A DNA stretch of 13,434 nucleotides. It comes from Deltaproteobacteria bacterium. Its GTDB lineage: Bacteria; Myxococcota_A; SURF-8. The position numbers and the translations under genes were made by a program. The stretch is taken from assembly GCA_029570245.1 (NCBI GenBank), contig JAKQSH010000006.1, positions 1-13,434 of the forward strand. Direction: 5' to 3'. How positions within the stretch are numbered: the stretch's first letter is position 1; each line of letters begins with the position of its first letter. Positions 1-7,212 of the stretch are shown here, piece after piece. A model generated the notes under the pieces. The model was not told where the DNA came from, searched no databases, and was given only the letters and a program-made list of their open reading frames with translations.

Positions 1-113
1 AGCCCTGAACCGGAATGCGTAATAAGTTGCATAATGCGCGTCACGAGCGGATTTCGCAGACAGACGCTTTTGCGAAGAGCCCATTCGTCGAAGAGAGTTA
101 TCCGCCCCGGCAT
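1..113 (-). CDS. Possible fifth gene of the GRE operon, N-terminal fragment running off the window
   Basis: An ATG-started frame stays open for 37 codons to the window edge, beginning MPGRITLFDEWALRKSVCLR. Its start lies 4 bases downstream of the stop of the flavin-barrel gene. AAAAGG lies 9 bases before the ATG and could be a ribosome binding site. The pattern LF-x(6)-V-x-LRN-x-LV resembles the start of old-yellow-enzyme (NADH:flavin oxidoreductase) proteins, which usually read LF-x-L-x-LRNRIV, but the match is short and the Arg after Asn is replaced by Pro. Tight spacing suggests co-transcription with the GRE operon. Thirty-seven open codons could also arise by chance, so both the existence and the family of this gene are tentative. 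Confidence 0.4.
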   Translation of the reverse strand, partial: MPGRITLFDEWALRKSVCLRNPLVTRIMQLITHSGSG

Positions 114-117
114 CGCA

Positions 118-978
118 TCAGACCTTTTCTTCTGAATGAAAATCCTTTACGGCTTCCAGAGGAAGCGGCGGATAAATCTGACCATGACAGGGCGGCATTG
201 AATTATAAACGTAGTTCAGGTCGATCTGCCCCAGACGCAAACCGAAAGAACGCCTGAACCCGGCAAAGACGCCGCGCACCAGTACGTTTTCCATCTGCAT
301 CGAAAGAGCCATAACTGCAACAGACGACCCCGGCTCAATGTTTTTCAGCTCATTGCCGTAAGCCAGCGGACAAAACGCCAGCCTGTGAGAATCGGAGGCG
401 CGACATTGCAGAAGCGGCACAACCCGCGGTTTGCCTTCGCTGTCTATATAAGCTATGAACTTCAACGACTTGAAGTTGTCGAACAACGCGCGCGAAAAAT
501 GATTCATCACTTTCGGGCCTTCTTCATGCAGACCATGCGCCGTTGCAGCGGTAAGCGCAGTGGAAATTCCGATTTTGAGCAGAGGCAGAGTTTCTTCCGC
601 GCCGGCTTCAAGCAGATCAAGATAATGTACTGTGTTTATTCCGAAATACGTGTTGTATCTGAACATCGGCTGCCTGTTGTACGTTTCGTATTCGGAACCT
701 TCTTTTTTCAGATGTGTCCAGTTGGCCAGCCCGCGCCACAGTCGGCGGTCCATTGTCATTATCAGCCAGCCCACTTCGCGGTTAATCTGCATATTGCGTT
801 TGCTTTCTCCACGGCAGAATTCTCCGATGCACATATGCTTTTCGTCGATCGGCATAATGGAAGTCAGAAACGAAAGATGCGGCAGGCCATCGGCGTTTTT
901 CGTGGCAACCAGGCCGATTTTGCCGGAAGGCGACATCGCAACGATTTCGTTTCTGTTAAATGAAACTCTGACATTCAT
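118..978 (-). CDS. Duplicated split-barrel (pyridoxamine-phosphate-oxidase-like) flavin-type protein
   Basis: The 286-residue protein looks like two copies of an FMN-binding split-barrel (PNPOx-like) domain, roughly residues 20-90 and 172-245. Each half runs: hydrophobic strand, (D/E)GxP, a second strand, a polar turn with an N-x-(Q/E) or NI element, a hydrophobic V-x-x-M strand, then a RG/FR-type ending. The middle (95-165) is mostly helical with no recognisable motif. No signal peptide or membrane segment is seen, so it should be cytoplasmic. AAAGGA lies 8 bases before the ATG. The gene follows the GRE activase by only 16 bases and is the last complete gene of the operon. Family members bind FMN, F420 or heme, but which cofactor applies cannot be told. 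A redox or protective role beside the radical enzyme is inference. Confidence 0.6.
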   Translation of the reverse strand: MNVRVSFNRNEIVAMSPSGKIGLVATKNADGLPHLSFLTSIMPIDEKHMCIGEFCRGESKRNMQINREVGWLIMTMDRRLWRGLANWTHLKKEGSEYETYNRQPMFRYNTYFGINTVHYLDLLEAGAEETLPLLKIGISTALTAATAHGLHEEGPKVMNHFSRALFDNFKSLKFIAYIDSEGKPRVVPLLQCRASDSHRLAFCPLAYGNELKNIEPGSSVAVMALSMQMENVLVRGVFAGFRRSFGLRLGQIDLNYVYNSMPPCHGQIYPPLPLEAVKDFHSEEKV

Positions 979-994
979 CTGAAAATCCTTTCAG

Positions 995-2023
995 CTAACA
1001 CGGTTTTACAGCTGCATTCGCAATCGGCCTGATGATTTCTGCTGTTCCATTATCAATGCGCGTTCCGCCGGACCAGCTTACAATCTGCGCATCGACACCG
1101 CTTTCCCGCGCCCATGCGGCAATTCGTTCCATATCCTGCATGCTCAACAGCGATTTTCCGGCATAACGCCACTCCAGTCCCAGCCGGGAATATTTGTCGC
1201 GGCAAAGATTGTTGAAAGCGCAAAGCTCCCAGCGCACGGCAACACCGTTAAGGTGCTCGGCGATAAAGCGTCCGATACCCTTTATGTTGTCTTCTCTTTC
1301 TGTTGCTTCAGGAATCACCGGAGTGCGAATCCACAAAACTGTCGAATTTCCATTCTGTCTGATTTTTTCAGCCAGAAGTAAAAGATTATCCAGAATTCGC
1401 CTGTTGTCCTGACCTGTAAACCGCTTGTGTTTTTCGGGGTCTATTTCTTTGATGTCGTACAGCACAAGATCACTGTGCGGCAGAAGTTTTTCGAGCGCAG
1501 CAAAGGCACACTGCCCGCAGGTGTCTATTGCGGTATGAATTCCAGCCCCCTGCAATTCCGACAGCAGCATAACCGAAAATTCAGTCTGCATGGTTACTTC
1601 ACCACCCGAAAGCGTGACACCGCCGCCGGACTTCTCGAACCATGCGCGATCTTTTGCAAGCTCCGCCGCCAGCTCTGAAACGCCCCAGTTGCGCCCCAGC
1701 ATTTCCAGCGCAGTCGATGGACACTCATCTGCGCAAACACCGCAGCCGTCACACCTGTCGCGGGCGATTGAAACGCCCTGCCCTTCATTAAACGACAGGA
1801 CGCCTTTTCTACATGCGCCAATACACAAGCGACAGCCGATGCAGCGCGAGCCGGTCCAGTGAAGCTGCGGCCTGGGCGAAATGCTTTCTGGGTTGTGACA
1901 CCAGATGCACGAAAGCGGGCAGCCTTTAAGAAAAACAGTGCTTCTTATGCCAGGACCATCTTCGGTTGACATACGCTGAATTTCCAGTACCAGACCCGAA
2001 AGCTCTTCATCGGTTTTATTCAT
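995..2023 (-). CDS. Glycyl radical enzyme activating protein (radical SAM, two extra 4Fe-4S clusters)
   Basis: This 342-residue radical-SAM enzyme should cleave S-adenosylmethionine to abstract hydrogen from Gly812 of the GRE encoded just upstream. The CX3CX2C cluster motif is Cys35, Cys39 and Cys42 (GCPLSCIWC). A ferredoxin-like insert holds two CX2CX2CX3C sets, Cys61/64/67/71 and Cys91/94/97/101, as in activases of dehydratase- and decarboxylase-type GREs and unlike the short PflA. SGGE (139-142) is the SAM-binding GGE motif, and a TxxDTCG strand follows at 164-170. The gene starts 8 bases after the GRE stop, and its TAGGAG ribosome site overlaps that TAG stop codon, so translation is probably coupled. 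The family call is secure; specificity follows from the partner enzyme. Confidence 0.95.
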   Translation of the reverse strand: MNKTDEELSGLVLEIQRMSTEDGPGIRSTVFLKGCPLSCIWCHNPESISPRPQLHWTGSRCIGCRLCIGACRKGVLSFNEGQGVSIARDRCDGCGVCADECPSTALEMLGRNWGVSELAAELAKDRAWFEKSGGGVTLSGGEVTMQTEFSVMLLSELQGAGIHTAIDTCGQCAFAALEKLLPHSDLVLYDIKEIDPEKHKRFTGQDNRRILDNLLLLAEKIRQNGNSTVLWIRTPVIPEATEREDNIKGIGRFIAEHLNGVAVRWELCAFNNLCRDKYSRLGLEWRYAGKSLLSMQDMERIAAWARESGVDAQIVSWSGGTRIDNGTAEIIRPIANAAVKPC

Positions 2024-2031
2024 GGATGCTC

Positions 2032-4545
2032 CTAAAATTTTCCGTGACTGACACGCGCGATAACCTCATCCTGCAACTCGCGTCCGATGCTGGTGAAGTA
2101 TGCGTTGTAACCAGTGACTCTTACAAGCAGGTGACGATAATCACGCGGATGCTTCTGTGCTTCGCGCAACATATCCGGGTCCAGCATGTTTATCTGCAGT
2201 GCCGTTCCACCGTTTTCACAATATCCGCGCAGGAAAGCCTTGAATTTTTCGCGGTGCTCACCGTCTTTAAGAATGGAAGGATTGAAAGTTATTGTATGGC
2301 TTGCTCCGTTCGGGAGAAGGTTTACGTAGTCGTCCCACTCTCCTTCCGCCGAGCGCCCGCCCAACGCTTTTCCGACCGAATTTGAATTCGAAGTCGGACC
2401 GTTAATATCGGCGCCGTTTGAAGGACAGATGGCGTTGGAAAGAAACTGACCGCGTGGGCGCCCATCCGGGCTGGCAGCCATTACATAACCGTCTCCCGCC
2501 CAGTAATTCCAGCTCAGCATGCCGGGGCGATACTGGCGCCCGGTGGCGACCGTTTTGTGTTTCCAGCATTCATCGCACCACAGGCGCATCACACGCAAAG
2601 CCATTTCATCGGCTTCGTCGTCGTCACGCCCGTATTTTGGAGCTTTGTTTTTAGCCAGAGCATGAAGAACATCATGGCCCTGCCAGTTGTCGCGCAAGGC
2701 CTGAATCAGTTCGGCCATGCTGCACGCCTTGCGGTCGAAAACCAGATACTTTATGGCCAGCAGGGAATCGACCGCAGTCGCAAACGTTACCGCTTCAAGC
2801 GTTGTGAAACTTATTTCAGCGCCGCCTTCTGTAACATCCATGCCCTTCTCCGCACATCCTTTAACAAAGTTCGAAAGATACGGAGTCGGGAAAAAGTCGC
2901 GCCGGACTTCCTCTGATTTTTCGTGAATTTCCACACAGTGTTTTACGATGTACGCAGTCTGCCTGGCGTATGCATCAAAAAACTGTTCAAAGTTGTCGAA
3001 CGAGGTGGCATCACCTGTTTCCGGGCCGTCCTGAGTAATCGGGCGTTTTGCACCTGTCACGGGGTCTTCCGCCGGAACTAGGTCACGCCCACCTGTAAGA
3101 GCGAGTTCCACCGCCTTCAATAGATTGAGATTGTTGTCAACGGTGCCTGAACGATCATTGCCGACCATTGTATTTTCGAGACATCCTACCGGCGCGTAAT
3201 CATGGACGTTTTTTTCATTTATCAGATGAGTGATTCCGGCACGCCGGGCTTCGAGCATCATTCCGGCCATAGAACGTTCATCAAAATTCAGCAGGAACGG
3301 CGCCCCCTGGCTGGACGAAATCATATCGACTATACGACTGAGCAGTTCCTCCGGTGAATTACGGTGAAGGCGCACGTTCGGCTTCGGCTCCAGAATTGGC
3401 GACATGTCGTCGATAACATCCAGAAAAACATATGTAAGCTCGTTTGTCATGTCCCGCCCCTCCGGACCCAGCCCGGAAAGAGTCAGCAACTGCCCGAATC
3501 CTGCGGTTATGCCCTGATTTCCGGTGCGGATGTTCGCATCGTATGCAGTATTTGCATGAACCCAGAAACACTTCAGAATTTCTTTTCCGAATTCAGGCGA
3601 CATACCGTCTGATATTGATCTGCGCCAATACGGCAGCAGATATTGATCGACACGCCCGAAAGAAATTCCCGGACCGGGATAATTCTCGTCGCTCATAATC
3701 AGCATATGGTTCAACCACAGCGCCTGTACGGCTTCCCACCATGTTTCGGGAGGATTCCATGGAACCCGTTCAAGATTGGCGGCCATGCCTTCGAGTTCTT
3801 TTCGCCGTTCCGTGTCTGCTTCACTCTGAGCCAGATCGCGACAGAGACTTGCATATTCTGCTGCAAGATCGCGCGCCATTGTGGCCGAAGTCATCATTGC
3901 CCGCAATTGTGCGCCGCGCCGCCCTTTTTTATCCACAGGTGAAAGACGAGAGTATTGCTCTTCCAACTCGGCATACACGCCCTTCCATCCGAGCTTGAGA
4001 ATGCGTTCGTGACCGGGAACCAGATGGCCGCTGGTGGCTCCGCAGTTGCCGTAACCGTGCTCGTGAAACTTGATAACTGCTGCCCGTGCGCCGTTTTTGC
4101 CGAGAAGACGGCGGTCTAAATGTTTCTGTTCCGACTCGGTCAGACACATGGAAGTCTGCACATTGAAGCGCGCTCCGGCGATAAGATCACCAGGCAGGAT
4201 TTCTTTGGGAACATACTTCACCATTACTTCTTTCACAAACCAGGCTCGCCGCTCCGGGATGCTCCATGTCCAGAAGTCAGAATGAAGTGCAACCGCTCGC
4301 GCCGCCTGCCGGTACGAACCGCGCAGAGTCTGCATAAGAGTGTAGACCTCCGGTACGATGTAGTATGTCATTTCATTGAACTGCACATCCCATGGAGTAC
4401 CGGTCGTCCAGCAGGTGAATTCGTTGTTCCAGCTGCGCTCCGCACCTTTGAAATAATAATCACGCAGCCATTTTATGCGAGGAGAAAGGTTGCCTGCACC
4501 CTTTATATAATGACTGCGGTTTTCGGGGGCTGTTGCGATGTTCAT
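2032..4545 (-). CDS. Glycyl radical enzyme, C-x-E (dehydratase/decarboxylase/lyase) type, substrate unknown
   Basis: The protein is 837 residues, the normal length for a complete GRE, with the PFL-like N-terminal domain and the C-terminal glycine-radical domain. The radical loop is RVTGY, with Gly812 as the expected radical site near the C-terminus. The thiyl-radical cysteine is Cys455 in APVGCLE, followed two residues later by Glu457. That Cys-x-Glu pair is typical of glycerol/propanediol/hydroxyproline dehydratases, choline and isethionate lyases and 4-hydroxyphenylacetate decarboxylase; pyruvate formate-lyase has adjacent cysteines instead. FPTPYLS (552-558) is another GRE landmark. The ATG overlaps the regulator's stop (ATGA) and has a perfect AAGGAGG ribosome site 5 bases upstream. 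No small subunit, microcompartment shell gene or known substrate transporter is adjacent, so the reaction cannot be assigned. It should be cytoplasmic and oxygen-sensitive. Confidence 0.93.
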   Translation of the reverse strand: MNIATAPENRSHYIKGAGNLSPRIKWLRDYYFKGAERSWNNEFTCWTTGTPWDVQFNEMTYYIVPEVYTLMQTLRGSYRQAARAVALHSDFWTWSIPERRAWFVKEVMVKYVPKEILPGDLIAGARFNVQTSMCLTESEQKHLDRRLLGKNGARAAVIKFHEHGYGNCGATSGHLVPGHERILKLGWKGVYAELEEQYSRLSPVDKKGRRGAQLRAMMTSATMARDLAAEYASLCRDLAQSEADTERRKELEGMAANLERVPWNPPETWWEAVQALWLNHMLIMSDENYPGPGISFGRVDQYLLPYWRRSISDGMSPEFGKEILKCFWVHANTAYDANIRTGNQGITAGFGQLLTLSGLGPEGRDMTNELTYVFLDVIDDMSPILEPKPNVRLHRNSPEELLSRIVDMISSSQGAPFLLNFDERSMAGMMLEARRAGITHLINEKNVHDYAPVGCLENTMVGNDRSGTVDNNLNLLKAVELALTGGRDLVPAEDPVTGAKRPITQDGPETGDATSFDNFEQFFDAYARQTAYIVKHCVEIHEKSEEVRRDFFPTPYLSNFVKGCAEKGMDVTEGGAEISFTTLEAVTFATAVDSLLAIKYLVFDRKACSMAELIQALRDNWQGHDVLHALAKNKAPKYGRDDDEADEMALRVMRLWCDECWKHKTVATGRQYRPGMLSWNYWAGDGYVMAASPDGRPRGQFLSNAICPSNGADINGPTSNSNSVGKALGGRSAEGEWDDYVNLLPNGASHTITFNPSILKDGEHREKFKAFLRGYCENGGTALQINMLDPDMLREAQKHPRDYRHLLVRVTGYNAYFTSIGRELQDEVIARVSHGKF

Positions 4546-5294
4546 TTTTCCTCCTTGCGGTATTCCGAATTTTCGGAAGGAAAACTCCGATACAGATATT
4601 CGCGACCATGACGGATGAGTATCCGCATTGTTTCAGACGCGGTTTCAACATCCTTTTCTTTTACAGCTTCAAATAGTTGCGAGTGATATCCGAGAACTTC
4701 CTTTAAAACTTTCCGATTGCTGTAAAACAGTTCTGAAAGATTTATTATTACCGATTTGAAAGAGTTAAGCAGAAGCGGATAAACCATGTTGCCGCTGGCC
4801 ATCGCCAGCAGATGATGAAATTTGAAGTCTGCTTCGGCAAGTTCTTCTGCGGGCAATCTGAAGTTCAGTCTCTCTATAAGAAGCTGTTTTCTCAGGGCAA
4901 ACAGCTGTTCGCGACTGCGAAGCGTAGCAGCCAGGCGTGCGATTTCGACTTCAAGCAGTTCTCGCATATCGAGCAGCGAGGACAGCAGTGTCGGCTCTAT
5001 TTCGGCAGAAGAATATTCGAGCAGCGAGTTGAGCAGCGCCACCGAACCGCTTTTGCGATAGTCATTGACCTGTGTTCCCGAACGCGGTTTCTGAGTAACA
5101 AGGCCCAGATGCGCCAGCTTCATTAAACCTTCATGCACCACCGGACGGCTGACGTTCATTCCGGCAGCAAGTTCCCGTTCCGACGGAAGACGTTCGCCAG
5201 TTTTGAGTCTGCCGGAAATAATCAGTTTCTCCATGCTTTTTACAAAAGCATCTGAAAGGCTCTGTGCCTTCTGTGGCCTGATCTGGATATCCAT
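4542..5294 (-). CDS. GntR-family regulator, FadR/FCD subfamily
   Basis: The protein has an N-terminal winged helix-turn-helix, with the family signature LPSERELA (residues 36-43 from the chosen start) followed by a recognition helix around VSRPVVHEGL. A C-terminal helical FCD ligand domain follows. The FCD metal-site residues look intact: Asp-x3-His in ADFKFHH, His in GYHSQ and His in IRHG. The chosen ATG gives 250 residues; an in-frame GTG at 5318 would add eight but has no ribosome site, while the ATG has only a weak purine run. It is the first gene of the operon and overlaps the GRE start by 4 bases. It probably senses the pathway's substrate or an intermediate, often a carboxylic acid in this subfamily, and represses its own operon through the palindrome at 5355-5365. 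Confidence 0.9.
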   Translation of the reverse strand: MDIQIRPQKAQSLSDAFVKSMEKLIISGRLKTGERLPSERELAAGMNVSRPVVHEGLMKLAHLGLVTQKPRSGTQVNDYRKSGSVALLNSLLEYSSAEIEPTLLSSLLDMRELLEVEIARLAATLRSREQLFALRKQLLIERLNFRLPAEELAEADFKFHHLLAMASGNMVYPLLLNSFKSVIINLSELFYSNRKVLKEVLGYHSQLFEAVKEKDVETASETMRILIRHGREYLYRSFPSENSEYRKEEK

Positions 5295-5354
5295 TAAATT
5301 CTTTCTTAACTCCGCCACTGCGTCACCATGTCAATTAATTCACGCCTGAAAATG

Positions 5355-5365
5355 TGGTATTACCA
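5355..5365. promoter_or_regulatory. Putative FadR/PdhR-type operator
   Basis: TGGTATTACCA is a perfect palindrome (5-bp arms, one central base) that matches TGGT-N3-ACCA, the operator core known for FCD-type GntR regulators such as FadR, PdhR and LldR. It lies about 17-27 bases downstream of the predicted transcription start of the regulator operon, a position where bound repressor would block initiation. I saw no second copy in the window. Binding by the adjacent regulator is inferred. Confidence 0.65.
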
Positions 5366-5387
5366 ATGCGCTTAATTCTTTGATTTA

Positions 5388-5416
5388 ACTGTATCATTAT
5401 CAGCATTTAATTGCAA
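5388..5416 (-). promoter_or_regulatory. Putative sigma70-like promoter of the GntR-GRE operon
   Basis: On the minus strand, TTGCAA (5411-5416) is followed after exactly 17 bases by TACAGT (5388-5393). Each matches four or more of the six consensus positions. The predicted start is near 5381, just upstream of the TGGT-N3-ACCA palindrome and about 85 bases from the regulator's ATG. Confidence 0.5.
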
Positions 5417-5539
5417 GCGGAGCAGCGCCGGTATGCAGATTTTTTCGGAATTCAAGCTGGAAGCCGTAACTGCTGAGATTGATATCGCTTATACTCCAGA
5501 AAGATGAAAACATTCGATACAGAAGGATTTCCCTCTTTC

Positions 5540-5567
5540 TTGACATGCCTTTGTGTGAGTGTATAGT
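5540..5567 (+). promoter_or_regulatory. Strong sigma70-like promoter of the dipeptidase gene
   Basis: A perfect TTGACA (5540-5545), a 16-base spacer and TATAGT (5562-5567; five of six consensus bases) predict a start near 5574, about 50 bases before the ATG at 5623. No operator-like repeat overlaps it, so expression may be largely constitutive. Confidence 0.7.
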
Positions 5568-5622
5568 TTTCGAAATACTTCGCTGATGTCAGCGCGTTAT
5601 TATCAAAGAAAGGATTTTCGCC

Positions 5623-7095
5623 ATGTCAGATGTTATCAGCGGCCTCAAACCAGCCCTGTTGTGGAAATATTTTTCAGCCATCTGCGCCATTCCGCATGGA
5701 TCGAAAAAAGAAGCCGCATTGTGCGACTGGATAAGCAGAACTGCAAAGGAAAAAGGATTCACTGTACGAAACGACGCCACCGGAAACATCTGCATCGCCG
5801 TTCCGGCCACTCCGGGTTATGAAAATGCACCGACGGTCATTCTACAGGGGCACATCGACATGGTATGCGAAAAACGCGCCGGTTCAAGGCACGATTTCGA
5901 GCACGATCCCATCGTAATGCAGCGCGACGGAGAATGGATAAAAGCCACCGACACCACACTGGGCGCAGACAACGGAATCGGCGTGGCCGCTGCCCTGGCC
6001 TGCATGGACGACAAAGAACTGATTCACGGCCCGCTGGAACTGCTCTGCACTATCGACGAGGAAAACGGCCTTACCGGTGCAATGGGTCTTGACCCGGCCA
6101 TCATCAGCGGGCGCATAATGCTTAATATGGACAGCGAAGAAGACGGCATGCTTTATGTCGGTTGCGCCGGCGGCGGAGCGCTGTTGAGCGATCTTCCAAT
6201 AAAATACGAAAATCCAGACGGTAATCTGGCGCGGAAACTGATTGTTTCAGGGTTGCTCGGCGGACACTCCGGCGGAGAAATTCATCTCAATCGCGGCAAT
6301 GCCATTAAAATTCTGGCGCGCACACTCAAGGCGCTGCACGATTCTATTCGCGATCTGAAACTTGCCGACCTGCGTGGTGGTTCGGCGCACAACGCCATCC
6401 CGCGCGACGCAGAAGCCGTTATTACCATGCCGGCGGTTAGCCTGTTGCAGGCCGAAGACATTCTTGCCGATCTCGAAGCCCGCTTCCGCGCAGAGTTCAA
6501 ACTGGATACGGCATTGAAACTTTCGCTGGAAGCGGTAAATGCTCCCGCAAAGGTATTCAGCGACGATTCAGCCGGACGCGCAGTGCAGATGCTGCTCGGT
6601 TTCCATTCCGGCGTTTTCGCCATGAGCCGCGACATCAGCGGTCTGGTGGAGACTTCCAATTCACTGGCGACGATCTCGATCAGAGAAGACCGCCTGCACG
6701 TGCACAACAGCACACGCTCGTCGCAACCCGACGCACTTAAGGGCCTGCTGCATCAGAATCAGGCGGTTGCAATGCTGGCAGGAGCCGAAACGGAAATCAG
6801 CGACGGCTACCCCGGCTGGCAGCCCAACATGCAGTCACCCATTCTGCTGTTGCAGAAAAAACTGTATTCCAACCGCTACGGACACGAACCGAAAATCACC
6901 GCCATTCACGCCGGTCTTGAATGCGGCCTGATCGGAGAGCGTTTTTCAGACATGGACATGGTTTCCTTCGGTCCCGATATCCGCAACCCGCATTCACCGG
7001 ATGAGTGCGTTCACATCGAATCGGTAGAGCGATTCTGGTTGCTGTTGAAAGATACGCTGGAAGCTGTCGCAAAGGGAGAATACCAAAAAGCCTGA
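5623..7095 (+). CDS. pepD: Aminoacyl-histidine dipeptidase (PepD-like, M20 peptidase)
   Basis: This 490-residue cytosolic zinc dipeptidase should hydrolyse Xaa-His dipeptides such as carnosine and other unhydrolysed dipeptides. M20C landmarks are present in order: the metal site QGHIDMV with His77 and Asp79; GADN with Asp116, the bridging metal ligand; DEENGLTG with Asp145 and the catalytic Glu146/Glu147; NMDSEE with Asp170; GGHSGG with His215 in the lid/dimerisation domain; and a C-terminal PHSPDE histidine. Length matches the family. AAAGGA lies 8 bases upstream of the ATG. It has its own promoter and terminator and diverges from the GntR-GRE operon, so I see no functional link beyond proximity. 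Exact dipeptide preference is not readable from sequence. Confidence 0.93.
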   Translation: MSDVISGLKPALLWKYFSAICAIPHGSKKEAALCDWISRTAKEKGFTVRNDATGNICIAVPATPGYENAPTVILQGHIDMVCEKRAGSRHDFEHDPIVMQRDGEWIKATDTTLGADNGIGVAAALACMDDKELIHGPLELLCTIDEENGLTGAMGLDPAIISGRIMLNMDSEEDGMLYVGCAGGGALLSDLPIKYENPDGNLARKLIVSGLLGGHSGGEIHLNRGNAIKILARTLKALHDSIRDLKLADLRGGSAHNAIPRDAEAVITMPAVSLLQAEDILADLEARFRAEFKLDTALKLSLEAVNAPAKVFSDDSAGRAVQMLLGFHSGVFAMSRDISGLVETSNSLATISIREDRLHVHNSTRSSQPDALKGLLHQNQAVAMLAGAETEISDGYPGWQPNMQSPILLLQKKLYSNRYGHEPKITAIHAGLECGLIGERFSDMDMVSFGPDIRNPHSPDECVHIESVERFWLLLKDTLEAVAKGEYQKA

Positions 7096-7122
7096 CCGTC
7101 CGAAGACTTCATAACAAGCTAC

Positions 7123-7166
7123 AAAAAAACCGTCGCGTCGAAAAAGACTGCGGCGGTTTTTTGTTT
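7123..7166. terminator. Bidirectional intrinsic terminator between pepD and the M30-like gene
   Basis: The hairpin pairs AACCGTCGCGTC with GACTGCGGCGGTT (one wobble pair, one bulged T) around a short A-rich loop. A run of A precedes it and a run of T follows it, so it can end transcription from both the plus-strand dipeptidase gene and the minus-strand peptidase gene, which converge here. Confidence 0.85.
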
Positions 7167-7212
7167 TATGACGCCAGATTTTGGTTCGGCGACACACGGC
7201 AGAATATATTCG

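Noticed and set aside
385..963. 192-codon plus-strand frame opposite the split-barrel gene
   Set aside because: The minus-strand frame has operon context, a ribosome site and a recognisable fold pattern; the plus-strand product has none.
2032..4545. Pyruvate formate-lyase or 4-hydroxyphenylacetate decarboxylase assignment for the GRE
   Set aside because: PFL has adjacent Cys-Cys instead of Cys-x-Glu. The decarboxylase shares GCLE but is longer and needs a small subunit gene, which is absent here.
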